Of a stretch of DNA of 64,000 nt, positions 52,857 to 61,800 are shown piece after piece. Location of the stretch: contig NZ_CP016808.1 in NCBI RefSeq assembly GCF_002741035.1, forward strand, positions 3,513,501 to 3,577,500, given 5' to 3'. The DNA comes from Paenibacillus sp. BIHB 4019. Its GTDB lineage: Bacteria; Bacillota; Bacilli; Paenibacillales; Paenibacillaceae. A program made the translations under genes and the position numbers. The notes under the pieces were generated by a model. It saw nothing but the letters and a program-made list of their open reading frames with translations, was not told the origin of the DNA and did no database searches. Position 1 is the stretch's first letter; the number at the start of each line of letters is the position of its first letter.

Positions 52857-53501
52857 TCAGGCTCGCTGTCCTTTTTTATAAAACATGCAATAGACAGGCA
52901 AATGACCAATTTGTAATTCCTGGCTTAATGCAAAGGCAAACCGGCGATATAAATTTACATTATCGTCGTTTTCTGTGTCCAAAGCTACGCCATGCGAATA
53001 ATCGTCCGCGAGCGCTGTTTCTAATACATGCAGCAGCAGAGCTTTGCCAATTCCTGTACCTTGAGCATCGGGCTTTACGCCAATCATAATAAGGTAGTGA
53101 TGCGGCAGGGCAGGTGCAGCGGTGCGGGTGACTCGCATATAGGCATTAAGCTGGCCCAGCGATTTACGGGATATACGCGTTAATAAAGGAAGCAGCCTTC
53201 CTAAGAGCAGCAATCCGCCATTTATTTGTTGAAGCTTGCTTTTGTGCGGCGTCTCAATGACGTATGCGCCAAGCAAGCTTTCTTTTTTGTATATCCCCCA
53301 TATTTCTTCATTTAGAAGGAAGGTTTTATCAAATATAAAAGACAAGAAGGCCTGTGTGCTTTTTCTTGCTCGATTATCGAGCTTTGGATCACCAAAAATA
53401 TAGATAAATAATGGGTCTTTTGCAAAGGCGCTGCCCATGACAGAAAGGAAGGACTTTTTATCTGACTTGGCAAGCCTGACAACATGGTAAGAATGGCTCA
53501 T
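52857..53501 (-). CDS. GNAT-family N-acetyltransferase
   Basis: 214 residues. The acetyl-CoA binding motif A is IGVKPDAQGTGIGKALLLHVLETA (about 137-160), with the R/Q-x-x-G-x-G/A pattern given by QGTGIG, and the fold continues to FALSQELQIG. The substrate is unknown. The start lies 2 bases after the stop of the membrane-protein gene, so the two are co-transcribed and perhaps co-translated. Confidence 0.85.
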   Translation of the reverse strand: MSHSYHVVRLAKSDKKSFLSVMGSAFAKDPLFIYIFGDPKLDNRARKSTQAFLSFIFDKTFLLNEEIWGIYKKESLLGAYVIETPHKSKLQQINGGLLLLGRLLPLLTRISRKSLGQLNAYMRVTRTAAPALPHHYLIMIGVKPDAQGTGIGKALLLHVLETALADDYSHGVALDTENDDNVNLYRRFAFALSQELQIGHLPVYCMFYKKGQRA

Positions 53502-53503
53502 AA

Positions 53504-54067
53504 TTAGCTATCCGAATGCTGTAAGGCTTTGCCATAATGGTCGACAGCGAAGCTAAACAGCACCTTCAGCATGAATAGCAAAAAAATAATGAGCATATAG
53601 GGCTCCAAGTGTGGCAGCATAGGCATAACGCCCATTCCTATAGATAAAAGCAGGCCTGCAACGAACAGCTGTGTATGCTTGCCAATCAGAGCATTTACTA
53701 TGAATGCGCCTACGATTGTGTAGAGCCAAACGCTGACAGCATAAACGACTGCCGTGTCCAGCAACAGCGAAACTGCCACAATATGAACATGGATGGCTAT
53801 AAATACAGCTCGATTAATTTTCCGGCTTGCATAAAAATTGCTTGTTGAAGCGGTGAAATTAGCGAGACAGCCTGAAAAAATATCGAAAACCAACAATAAA
53901 GCCAAAACACTGCGCCAAAATGGCAAGCCTGCTGTAAGCTCAGGAAAACTTACATATAACGCAGCAGTCAACAAACCTCCGAACAGCAAAATGCTTAAAA
54001 TCGCGATTAAGCTCTGTTTCTCACCCAATACATCATGCAGAAATGAAGGGATTTTTAATGGCTTCAA
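53504..54067 (-). CDS. Unknown membrane protein
   Basis: 187 residues, TTG start after GGAGGAG. About five or six membrane helices (20-40, 50-70, 90-110, 113-133, 137-155, 158-178). No family was recognised. Divergent from a TetR regulator and paired with a GNAT enzyme, which suggests a regulated small operon. Confidence 0.65.
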   Translation of the reverse strand: MKPLKIPSFLHDVLGEKQSLIAILSILLFGGLLTAALYVSFPELTAGLPFWRSVLALLLVFDIFSGCLANFTASTSNFYASRKINRAVFIAIHVHIVAVSLLLDTAVVYAVSVWLYTIVGAFIVNALIGKHTQLFVAGLLLSIGMGVMPMLPHLEPYMLIIFLLFMLKVLFSFAVDHYGKALQHSDS

Positions 54068-54212
54068 AGTCGCTCCTCCTAATTATGTAGCATTTATATT
54101 AAATCACTACAAAATTATTATAACTGCGAAAAGAATAATCTTCAATAGTTTTATATCCGTATTATTGATTTACTCTAAAACTTCCCCTAAACTAAATAAT
54201 GAGGTGGAGAAG

Positions 54213-54815
54213 ATGAACGGCTTCGAACGAAGGAAACAGCAAAAACTTGAGCAAATATATAGCGCAGCTTTCCAACTTTTTTTTAATTTTGGCTTCCAGA
54301 AGGTTAGCGTGAATGAAATTGCAGATAAGGCGAAAGTCTCGCCAGCAACAATTTATAATTATTTTAAAACCAAAGAGCAGCTCTATTTCGATATGCTTAT
54401 GGACTGGATGGATAAGCAGTTGGAGCAATATGAGGGAATTCTGGGTTCAGATAGTCCTTTCCCTGAGAAGACGAAAGAAATAATGTTATGCGAGGCCAAA
54501 AATTTAAAGTTGCTATCCGAAGATTCCCATCAGGCGGCATTTTCTGGGCAAGCTGAATTCGTAAGCTTAATGGACCGGTATAATGAACGGAAGGTCGTGC
54601 CTTTTTTTAAGCGTTTTGTTGCGATGGGCAAGCAGGAGGGCTATATTCATTCTGATATTAGCGAAGAGATGATGATGCTTTATTTTACAATGTTTAAAAA
54701 TGAGCTCAGCCGGCATTGGGAAGCCCCGGATCAAGTAGGTGGAAACATGCTGAGCCTGGAGCAGCTCGTGGAATTTTTTTTCTACGGACTATCCAGACAA
54801 GGGCGAACACCATAA
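54213..54815 (+). CDS. TetR/AcrR-family transcriptional regulator
   Basis: 200 residues from the ATG at 54213 (GAGGTGGAG upstream). The frame is open back to 53838, but that part is only the shadow of the divergent gene. The helix-turn-helix is at about 10-55 (AAFQLFFNFGFQKVSVNEIADKAKVSPATIYNYFKTKEQLY split around the turn). The C-terminal ligand domain is helical. It probably represses the divergent membrane protein/GNAT pair. Confidence 0.87.
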   Translation: MNGFERRKQQKLEQIYSAAFQLFFNFGFQKVSVNEIADKAKVSPATIYNYFKTKEQLYFDMLMDWMDKQLEQYEGILGSDSPFPEKTKEIMLCEAKNLKLLSEDSHQAAFSGQAEFVSLMDRYNERKVVPFFKRFVAMGKQEGYIHSDISEEMMMLYFTMFKNELSRHWEAPDQVGGNMLSLEQLVEFFFYGLSRQGRTP

Positions 54816-54966
54816 TTTGAATCACAGCGAGTGACGCTTCTTCACTTAATGTTTTTGTTGGCTCGCAGCTGGCAAGGGGACACTTTCAATCCCTATTGGA
54901 CACCGCTACTATTTTTTAGTAGGATAATAGTTATAGGTTAGCGTCCGATAGACAGGAGTGAAGACG

Positions 54967-55347
54967 ATGCTTAGTTTGGGAGCTAAGGTAATTATTATAT
55001 CTGATCATTTTGAGCAAAATCTTCCCATAGGGGAATATGGTTATATAATTGCTTACGATCGCAATGCCGACAACGTATTTGACTACGTGGTGCGCGTTCC
55101 GGCCGCCAATCGCAATTTTTTGCTGCCGGATGAAGATGTGGAGCTTGAGGATGTGTTGCTTCAAGAAGAGGTTGACCGCATCGAACGCGAATCGCTGATC
55201 GACTTTGCGCTGGCTACTCATAATGAAGAGCTGTTTATGCGCATAATGAGAGGCGAGGAGGCTGCCCCGGAAGCGGAGCCAGCTGCTGCTGAAGGCCAAA
55301 GCCAGAAGGATTTTATAAGGCAGGTTAATTTGAAAGCTTGGATTTAA
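54967..55347 (+). CDS. Unknown acidic protein upstream of gatCAB
   Basis: 126 residues from the ATG at 54967 (AGGAG eight bases upstream; a GTG at 54958 overlaps the site). Beta-rich N-terminal half (KVIIISDHFEQNLPIGEYGYIIAYDR), acidic middle (DEDVELEDVLLQEEVDRIE), Ala/Glu-rich linker and a basic end. No family was recognised. A hairpin follows and gatC has its own promoter. Confidence 0.65.
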   Translation: MLSLGAKVIIISDHFEQNLPIGEYGYIIAYDRNADNVFDYVVRVPAANRNFLLPDEDVELEDVLLQEEVDRIERESLIDFALATHNEELFMRIMRGEEAAPEAEPAAAEGQSQKDFIRQVNLKAWI

Positions 55348-55359
55348 TAAGCTTCTGCG

Positions 55360-55394
55360 AGATGACCCTTCCGCCAGGTGCGGGGGGGTCATCT
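55360..55394 (+). terminator. Hairpin after the acidic protein gene
   Basis: AGATGACCC/GGGTCATCT (55360-55368 with 55386-55394), 9-bp perfect stem with a GC-rich loop. There is no T run, so termination strength is uncertain. Confidence 0.4.
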
Positions 55395-55446
55395 GCTGTT
55401 AATGGGCATGGCAGAACTAAAGCGTGCTAGCCCTCGTTTGTGCACT

Positions 55447-55474
55447 TTGTCAAAATGTGATTCTAGGCTATAAT
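55447..55474 (+). promoter_or_regulatory. Sigma-A promoter of gatCAB
   Basis: TTGTCA (55447-55452), 16-base spacer, TATAAT (55469-55474). The start lies about 35 bases before the gatC ATG. Confidence 0.7.
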
Positions 55475-55515
55475 AGAAAGAATGATTGCAGGCTTAAGAA
55501 GGGGGAGGAACATTC

Positions 55516-55803
55516 ATGAGCATTACGATTAAAGATGTCGAGCATGTTGCGAATTTAGCTCGCCTTGAGCTGTCTGACGAGGAGAAGGATAAATTCACCG
55601 AGCAGCTTAATGCGATTTTAAAATATGCGGAAAAGCTGAACTCGCTTGATACGGAAAACGTCGAGCCGACCAGCCATGTGCTGCCGATTACGAATGTGAC
55701 GCGCGAAGATGTAACGCATGAATCGCTGCCGATTGAGAAGGTGCTGCTCAACGCGCCTGATGAAGAAGACGGCCAGATTAAAGTACCAGCTGTATTGGAA
55801 TAG
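55516..55803 (+). CDS. gatC: Asp/Glu-tRNA amidotransferase subunit C
   Basis: 95 residues; the ATG follows GGGGGAGG. Typical GatC start [20 protein letters not shown]. It stabilises GatA-GatB. The complex converts Glu-tRNA(Gln), and Asp-tRNA(Asn) where needed, into the amide forms, which shows the organism uses the indirect route for Gln-tRNA. gatA begins 67 bases later. Confidence 0.95.
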   Translation: MSITIKDVEHVANLARLELSDEEKDKFTEQLNAILKYAEKLNSLDTENVEPTSHVLPITNVTREDVTHESLPIEKVLLNAPDEEDGQIKVPAVLE

Positions 55804-55870
55804 TCCGCATGATCTAGCGCGATAGCCATAAATGCTTGCCGCGCTTTTATATTGAAGGGAGGAACATGTT

Positions 55871-57328
55871 TTGTCACTGTTTGATTTGCGTCTTCAGGAT
55901 GTACATAACAAGCTGAGCCAAAAGGAGCTTTCCGTCACTGAACTGGTTGATGAATCCTTTGCTCGTATTAAAGCAACAGAAGCTTCCATTCAAGCGTTCC
56001 TTACGCTAAATGAAGAGGGAGCACGCCTGCATGCAGCGGAGCTGGACAAGCAGCTTCAAGCAGGAGCTGAACGCGGCTTGCTTTTCGGCCTTCCGGCTGG
56101 AATTAAAGATAATATCGTTACCGAAGGCTTGCGCACAACATGTGCCAGCCAGTTTCTAGACAACTACAATCCGATTTATGATGGAACGGTTGTCAGCAAG
56201 CTGAAATCGGCGCAATCCGTCACGATCGGCAAGCTGAACATGGATGAGTTCGCGATGGGCGGCTCGAATGAAAATTCCAGCTATTATCCGACGCGCAATC
56301 CATGGAATACGGAATATGTACCAGGCGGCTCCAGCGGTGCTTCCGCAGCTTCCGTTGCGGCAGGCCAAGTCTATTTCTCGCTTGGCTCCGATACGGGCGG
56401 TTCGATCCGCCAGCCAGCAGCTTATTGCGGCATTGTCGGTCTTAAGCCAACATATGGCCTTGTTTCCCGTTTTGGCCTTGTCGCTTTCGCTTCATCGCTT
56501 GACCAGATCGGTCCTTTGACTAAAAATGTTGAGGATTCCGCATTTGTGCTGCAAGCCATTGCTGGCTATGATGCAAAAGATTCTACTTCCGCGAACGTAA
56601 GCATTCCTGACTATACGTCTGCCTTGACCGGAGATGTCAAAGGTTTGCGCATTGCAGTACCGAAGGAATATTTGGGAGAAGGCGTTGATCCAAAGGTTAA
56701 GGAAGCGGTTTTGAATGCACTGAAGGTGTATGAGAGCCTTGGCGCAACATGGGAAGAGGTTTCGCTGCCGCATACCGAATATGCTATTGCGGCTTATTAT
56801 TTGCTTGCGTCTTCTGAAGCTTCATCCAACCTGGCTCGTTTCGACGGCGTTCGTTACGGCGTCCGCGCAGACAACCCGGCGAACCTGATTGATTTGTACC
56901 GCAAATCGCGCAGCGAAGGCTTCGGTCCAGAAGTTAAGCGCCGTATTATGCTGGGAACGTATGCGCTTAGCTCCGGCTACTATGATGCGTATTATTTGAA
57001 AGCGCAAAAAGTGCGCACGCTCATTAAACAGGATTTTGACCAAGTATTTGAAAAATACGATGTCGTCATCGGACCAACTGCCCCAACAGCAGCATTCAAG
57101 CTCGGCGAGCAGGTCGGCGATCCGCTGACGATGTATTTGAACGATATTTGCACGATTCCGGTCAGCCTTGCAGGCGTTCCGGCGATCAGCATTCCTTGCG
57201 GCCAAGCGGAAGGCTTGCCAATCGGATTGCAAATTATCGGCAAAGCCTTCGACGAGTCGACGGTTCTGCGCGCGGCCCATGCCTTCGAGCAAAATACCGA
57301 ATTCCATAAGCTGCGTCCGCAGCTCTAA
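55871..57328 (+). CDS. gatA: Asp/Glu-tRNA amidotransferase subunit A
   Basis: 485 residues, TTG start after GGGAGGA. Amidase signature with the Ser-cisSer-Lys triad: Lys in PAGIKDNIV, Ser in [14 protein letters not shown] and Ser in [15 protein letters not shown]. It releases ammonia from glutamine for the GatB active site. Full length for the family. Confidence 0.95.
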   Translation: MSLFDLRLQDVHNKLSQKELSVTELVDESFARIKATEASIQAFLTLNEEGARLHAAELDKQLQAGAERGLLFGLPAGIKDNIVTEGLRTTCASQFLDNYNPIYDGTVVSKLKSAQSVTIGKLNMDEFAMGGSNENSSYYPTRNPWNTEYVPGGSSGASAASVAAGQVYFSLGSDTGGSIRQPAAYCGIVGLKPTYGLVSRFGLVAFASSLDQIGPLTKNVEDSAFVLQAIAGYDAKDSTSANVSIPDYTSALTGDVKGLRIAVPKEYLGEGVDPKVKEAVLNALKVYESLGATWEEVSLPHTEYAIAAYYLLASSEASSNLARFDGVRYGVRADNPANLIDLYRKSRSEGFGPEVKRRIMLGTYALSSGYYDAYYLKAQKVRTLIKQDFDQVFEKYDVVIGPTAPTAAFKLGEQVGDPLTMYLNDICTIPVSLAGVPAISIPCGQAEGLPIGLQIIGKAFDESTVLRAAHAFEQNTEFHKLRPQL

Positions 57329-57380
57329 TATATTCAACCTTATGGGGCTGACCTGCAGATTTTGCTTGTAAGGGTATTTT

Positions 57381-57451
57381 ACAGGTTTAGCCTGATAGGT
57401 TTTGCCTTGTAAGTTTTCTTATTTAGGTTGTCTTATGTAGGTTTTACCTTG
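57381..57451. repeat. Five degenerate 14-base tandem repeats between gatA and gatB
   Basis: Units start at 57381 (15 bases), 57396, 57410, 57424 and 57438. The consensus is TAGGTTTTNCCTTG; units 1, 2 and 5 are small inverted repeats (AGG...CCT). They lie in the 329-base gap that separates gatB from gatA. Confidence 0.6.
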
Positions 57452-57525
57452 CTATAAAAGCTAGCTTGCGACGCGATATTTACTTTTTTTGCTGCCATAG
57501 AAGCTAGATGATAAAGGCAAGCGGA

Positions 57526-57580
57526 GTGAAGAGGTTGAACTAAAGATTGGGCAACAGCGATTGAAAGTCAACCTTTTCAC
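57526..57580. promoter_or_regulatory. Long stable hairpin upstream of gatB
   Basis: GTGAAGAGGTTGAACT pairs with AGTCAACCTTTTCAC (57526-57541 with 57566-57580): 15 pairs with one wobble and one bulge, 24-base loop. It ends 77 bases before the gatB ATG. No T run follows, so it is more likely a stability or regulatory element than a terminator. Confidence 0.5.
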
Positions 57581-57657
57581 GCAGCGCAGCATCTTTTTCA
57601 TCATGCTTTATGCCACCGAAGTAAACTCGCCCAGCAAAATTCTAAGGAGGATTAACG

Positions 57658-59103
57658 ATGTCTGAAGCGACTCAATATGAAACGGTAGTCGGGCTGGAGG
57701 TGCACGTTGAGCTGCACACCAACAGCAAGATTTTTTGCGGCTGCTCCACCGCTTTCGGAGCTCCGCCTAATACGCATACCTGCCCGGTCTGCCTCGGTCA
57801 TCCCGGCGTGCTGCCGGTGCTGAACAAGCAGGCGGTTGAATACGCAATGAAGGCGGCGATGGCGCTCAATTGCACAATTGCCGATGTCAGCAAATTTGAC
57901 CGTAAAAACTATTTTTATCCCGATTCGCCTAAAGCTTATCAAATTTCGCAATTTGATCAGCCTATCGGCGAGCACGGCTGGATCGATATTGAAGTAAACG
58001 GCGTTACGAAACGAATTGGCATTACCCGTCTGCACTTGGAAGAGGATGCAGGCAAGCTGACTCACGTTGATGGAGGTTATGCCTCGCTCGTTGACTTTAA
58101 CCGTGTCGGCACGCCGCTCGTTGAAATTGTTTCCGAGCCGGACATTCGTACACCTGAGGAAGCGAAAGCTTATTTAGAGAAGCTGAAAGCGATTATGCTT
58201 TACTGCGAAGTATCGGATGTGAAAATGGAAGAGGGCAGCTTGCGCTGTGACGCAAACATTAGCCTTCGTCCTTATGGACAAGAGAAGCTTGGCACTCGCG
58301 CTGAGCTGAAAAACATGAACTCCTTCCGCGGTGTTCAGCGCGGTCTTGAATATGAGCAATGGCGTCAGGCCGAGGTGCTGAACGGCGGAGATAAGGTTGT
58401 TCAAGAAACTCGCCGCTGGGATGAGGCGCAGGGCAAAACGATTTCAATGCGCGGCAAGGAAGAGTCGCATGACTATCGTTATTTCCCGGACCCTGACTTG
58501 GTTCGCCTCTATATCGACGAAGAGTGGAAAGAACGCGTCAAAGCGTCGATTCCTGAGCTTCCAGATGCACGTAAAGCCCGCTATACAAGCGATTACGGCT
58601 TGCCTTCCTATGATGCTGATGTTATTACGGCATCTAAGAAAATGGCAGACTTTTTCGAAGCAAGCTTGTCCTATACGAAGGATGCGAAAGCTGTATCCAA
58701 CTGGATTATGGGCGATTTGCTCGGGTATTTGAACTCGAACAGCCTGGAGCTGTCCGATGTGAAAATTACCGGGCAAGGGCTTGGAGAAATGATCGGGTTG
58801 CTGGAGAAAGGCACGATCAGCAGTAAAATCGCCAAAACCGTCTTCAAGGAAATGCTGGAATCCGGCAAGCTGCCGCAGCAAATCGTAGAAGAGCAGGGCC
58901 TTGTACAAATTAGCGATGAGGGGGCAATTATTGCCATCGTCGATAAAGTTATTGAATCGAACCCGCAATCGGTCGAAGATTTCCGGGCTGGCAAAGAGAA
59001 GGCAATCGGCTTCTTGGTCGGCCAAATTATGAAAGAAACAAAAGGCAAGGCGAATCCGGCAATGGTTAATAAAATGCTGCTGGAGCGTCTGCAGCAAGCT
59101 TAA
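57658..59103 (+). CDS. gatB: Asp/Glu-tRNA amidotransferase subunit B
   Basis: 481 residues; the ATG follows AAGGAGG. N-terminal kinase-like domain ([38 protein letters not shown]) with zinc-binding Cys, then helical and YqeY-like tail domains (about 300-481). It binds the charged tRNA, activates the acid with ATP and adds ammonia from GatA. Full length. Confidence 0.95.
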   Translation: MSEATQYETVVGLEVHVELHTNSKIFCGCSTAFGAPPNTHTCPVCLGHPGVLPVLNKQAVEYAMKAAMALNCTIADVSKFDRKNYFYPDSPKAYQISQFDQPIGEHGWIDIEVNGVTKRIGITRLHLEEDAGKLTHVDGGYASLVDFNRVGTPLVEIVSEPDIRTPEEAKAYLEKLKAIMLYCEVSDVKMEEGSLRCDANISLRPYGQEKLGTRAELKNMNSFRGVQRGLEYEQWRQAEVLNGGDKVVQETRRWDEAQGKTISMRGKEESHDYRYFPDPDLVRLYIDEEWKERVKASIPELPDARKARYTSDYGLPSYDADVITASKKMADFFEASLSYTKDAKAVSNWIMGDLLGYLNSNSLELSDVKITGQGLGEMIGLLEKGTISSKIAKTVFKEMLESGKLPQQIVEEQGLVQISDEGAIIAIVDKVIESNPQSVEDFRAGKEKAIGFLVGQIMKETKGKANPAMVNKMLLERLQQA

Positions 59104-59146
59104 ATAAGCATAATCAACCTGCCCGTTGATTGATGCCAATTATGCA

Positions 59147-59179
59147 AGAGCTGTCCACTAGCTGGACGGCTCTTTTTTT
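59147..59179 (+). terminator. Terminator of the gat operon
   Basis: AGAGCTGTCCA/TGGACGGCTCT (59147-59157 with 59163-59173, one wobble pair) followed by T7. Confidence 0.88.
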
Positions 59180-59261
59180 GCATTTTAAAGCAAAAGTCTT
59201 GCCAGGCGGGCATCTATGGTACAATAATAAGCAATAAACTTGCACATACGGAGGACATGTT

Positions 59262-61193
59262 TTGCAGGAGCATGGGATGAAAACGGGACGTAGGAAAAGT
59301 CGACTGCTTACGGTGCTGCTGGCCTTTCTATGGCCGGGAGCGGGACATTTATATACAGGGGAATATACGAGAGGGCTGCTGCTTGCCGCTGGTATTTTGC
59401 TTGATGGCGGGACCATTGTCCGTCTGGCGGATGCCGATGGCGCGAAGCATTTGCTGCTTATTGTTTACTTAGGGCTTGCGCTGCCTGTATTTTATTTTAT
59501 TAGCGTCTACGATGCGCTGCAAAGTTTGGATCGGCGAACGGAAACACAGCCCGGCTTAAAGCTTAGGGATGGCATACTCATAATGGTGGCAGGCATGTTG
59601 CTTATGCTGCTGCTGATGCTTAGGCAGCCGACTACGCTGTTCACTTGGTTTGACGATGCGGCGAATTATGCGGTAGGCCCTGTTCTAGGTCTGCTTGCGG
59701 TAGGCTTAGTTTTGCGTCAGCGGCTGGCAGCGGTGTTTCGGCTAGGAAGCTTCACCGCTGCATTATTTATTGCAGCTGCTGGCGGATTGCTGTTGTGGGA
59801 TGAAATACACAGCAGCAATGTTTTTGCGCTCATGCGTTATTGGTGGCCTGCGCTGTTTATATGTTTGGGAGGAGAGCTCGTTGCCTACAGTCTATTGCAG
59901 CGGCGGACGCGTAAGCAATTACGGCTTGATTTGATCGGAAGCATGGCAGCGGTTGTCATCGCAGGCTTTGGTTTCTTGGTAACGCAATATGCAGATTTGC
60001 CTTTTCGCTGGATTGATCAATATGTCGATTTGAATGGCGCACAGGATTACGGCGAGGAAAAAGGCTTTCATTATCAGAAAGAAGTGCTGGTTGTTCCCAT
60101 GGAAGAAAAGACGACAGCTATTCAGATTTACAATGTGAATGGCAAAGTGACGCTGCAAAGCGGGAATAATGATTATATCAGTGTAGATACCGAGGTATGG
60201 GTTGATATCGATAATCAAGCTGAGGCTGATAAAATGGCCGAAAAAGCGAAGATTGAGGCGTCATCAAGCGGTGAGAAAATTACCTTGCAGGCCAAAAGCA
60301 GCAGCTACGGGGACAATGGAACGCGCAAACCGCGTATCAATATTACCGTAACTGTGCCGCGATTGCCGAATGTTCAGGTAGAGGAAATTGCCGAGCCTGA
60401 CCTTGATCTTGAGTCGGATGATCCAACTGCGCAGGAGAACAATACGCCAAATCCAAGCTCGTCTAATTCGTCTAATAATGTGGAACAAGCCTCTGCTTCA
60501 ATCGCGACAACAACATCTACTCCCCAGCAGTCGCCACAACAAGTGGAGGAGCAGAAGGATGAACTGCCGATGAGACAGCTTTCTATACTTGTGCATACCG
60601 ATAATGGGCCGATTAAAATTAAAAACCTCGATGCTCCCGGAGGTGTGGAGCTCTCCAGCGATACAGGCGAAATTTTAGCAGAAGGAATAAATGGCAGCAT
60701 TCAAGCAAAAGCAAATAATGGAACGATTACGCTTCGTCATATAACGGGTGATGCGAGTATAACCTTATTAAATGGGGCTGTTACCGCAGCATCTATTACA
60801 GGTAATGTTTTTGCAGAAGCGACCAATGGGGCTTTGAAGATGACGAGCATTTCCGGAGATATAGAAGCCGATACGAAAAATGGGAAAATCAACATTAATG
60901 AAGCGAGCGGCTCCGTTAAGGCTGCAACCTTAAATGGCGGCATCGAGCTGGCGAGCTCGGTAGTCGGCGGTGACTGGGATGTTGATAGCTCCGTAGGGGA
61001 AATTAAGCTGACTGTCCCGCAGTATGGCAGTTACACGGTGTATGGATCAGTCACTTTTGGCGCGATTACGACGAATTTGCCGCTCGAAGTGAGCAAAAAA
61101 ACAGTGCGGGGTACGGTTGGAGACGGGAAATACCGTTTGCAAATTAATGCTAATAACAGTATTGCCATACAGTATGCCGGTGCGGAGCAATAA
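59262..61193 (+). CDS. Membrane protein with C-terminal DUF4097-type beta-helix
   Basis: 643 residues from TTG 59262 (GGAGGA six bases upstream); ATG 59277 (AGGAG six bases upstream) is equally possible. The N-terminal part has about eight helices (to about 245), the first with LLAFLWPGAGHLYTGEYTRG, a TM2/DUF5683-like motif. A soluble domain follows (about 265-380), then an Asn/Ser/Gln-rich linker (about 385-440), then a repeat region (about 440-640: NGSIQAKANNGTITLRHITG, NGALKMTSISGDIEADTKNG) that fits the DUF4097 beta-helix. The linker splits DUF4097, which is unusual. Probably an envelope-stress or adhesin-type protein. Confidence 0.78.
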   Translation: MQEHGMKTGRRKSRLLTVLLAFLWPGAGHLYTGEYTRGLLLAAGILLDGGTIVRLADADGAKHLLLIVYLGLALPVFYFISVYDALQSLDRRTETQPGLKLRDGILIMVAGMLLMLLLMLRQPTTLFTWFDDAANYAVGPVLGLLAVGLVLRQRLAAVFRLGSFTAALFIAAAGGLLLWDEIHSSNVFALMRYWWPALFICLGGELVAYSLLQRRTRKQLRLDLIGSMAAVVIAGFGFLVTQYADLPFRWIDQYVDLNGAQDYGEEKGFHYQKEVLVVPMEEKTTAIQIYNVNGKVTLQSGNNDYISVDTEVWVDIDNQAEADKMAEKAKIEASSSGEKITLQAKSSSYGDNGTRKPRINITVTVPRLPNVQVEEIAEPDLDLESDDPTAQENNTPNPSSSNSSNNVEQASASIATTTSTPQQSPQQVEEQKDELPMRQLSILVHTDNGPIKIKNLDAPGGVELSSDTGEILAEGINGSIQAKANNGTITLRHITGDASITLLNGAVTAASITGNVFAEATNGALKMTSISGDIEADTKNGKININEASGSVKAATLNGGIELASSVVGGDWDVDSSVGEIKLTVPQYGSYTVYGSVTFGAITTNLPLEVSKKTVRGTVGDGKYRLQINANNSIAIQYAGAEQ

Positions 61194-61202
61194 CCGCATT
61201 CA

Positions 61203-61232
61203 TTGACAAATCATTTTGAAAACACGTACAAT
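61203..61232 (+). promoter_or_regulatory. Sigma-A promoter of perR
   Basis: TTGACA (61203-61208), 18-base spacer, TACAAT (61227-61232). It lies about 33 bases before the perR ATG. Confidence 0.65.
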
Positions 61233-61264
61233 AGCTTTAACTACTAACGAAAGGCGTGAGGGGA

Positions 61265-61693
61265 ATGGGAGCCGTTAATGCAGCATTGCAGCAATTAAAA
61301 ATGAATGGTGTCCGTATGACCCCGCAGCGTCATGCCATTTTAAGCTTTTTAATGGAATCGATGACTCATCCGACAGCCGATGAAATTTATAAATCACTGT
61401 CGCCTAATTTTCCAAGCATGAGCGTGGCGACCATATATAATAACCTACGGTTATTTGTAGAAGCGGGGCTTGTTAAGGAATTGACCTATGGGGATGACTC
61501 CAGCCGCTTTGATGCGGATACATCGGAGCACTATCATGCCATTTGCAATGACTGTGGCCAAATTGTTGATTTTGAATACCCGCCGTTGCTTGAGGTGGAG
61601 CGTGTCGCATCGCAGGAGACCGGTTTTATCGTGCAAGGGCATCGAATGGAAATTTACGGTTCCTGCTCTACCTGTGCGGCAGCTAAGAAATAA
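61265..61693 (+). CDS. perR: Peroxide-responsive repressor PerR (Fur family)
   Basis: 142 residues from the ATG at 61265 (a GTG at 61256 is in frame). Regulatory metal ligands His35, Asp83, His89, His91 and Asp102 correspond to His37, Asp85, His91, His93 and Asp104 of B. subtilis PerR; Asp102 is the residue that separates PerR from Fur. Structural zinc Cys: 94, 97, 134 and 137. It represses peroxide-stress and iron-storage genes and is switched off by oxidation of its His ligands. A nearby ygzB-like gene supports the call. Confidence 0.94.
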   Translation: MGAVNAALQQLKMNGVRMTPQRHAILSFLMESMTHPTADEIYKSLSPNFPSMSVATIYNNLRLFVEAGLVKELTYGDDSSRFDADTSEHYHAICNDCGQIVDFEYPPLLEVERVASQETGFIVQGHRMEIYGSCSTCAAAKK

Positions 61694-61734
61694 CAACGAA
61701 CATTCAAGAATGAATGAAACCTAACAAAATGATG

Positions 61735-61780
61735 GCGTGCAGGGAAGCGTTCAACCGCGGATATGCACGCTTTCGTCTTT
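61735..61780 (+). terminator. Terminator after perR
   Basis: GCGTGCA/TGCACGC (61735-61741 with 61764-61770), followed by a T-rich stretch broken by CG. The next gene's ribosome site follows directly. Confidence 0.5.
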
Positions 61781-61800
61781 TATAAAGGAGCGAGATACGC

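Noticed and set aside
53838..54212. N-terminal extension of the TetR frame
   Set aside because: It lies over the divergent membrane-protein gene. The ATG at 54213 has a ribosome site and gives a normal TetR length.
57329..57657. T-box riboswitch between gatA and gatB
   Set aside because: No T-box core sequence (AGGGTGGNACC) and no terminator/antiterminator pair with a T run. Only repeats and one long hairpin were found.
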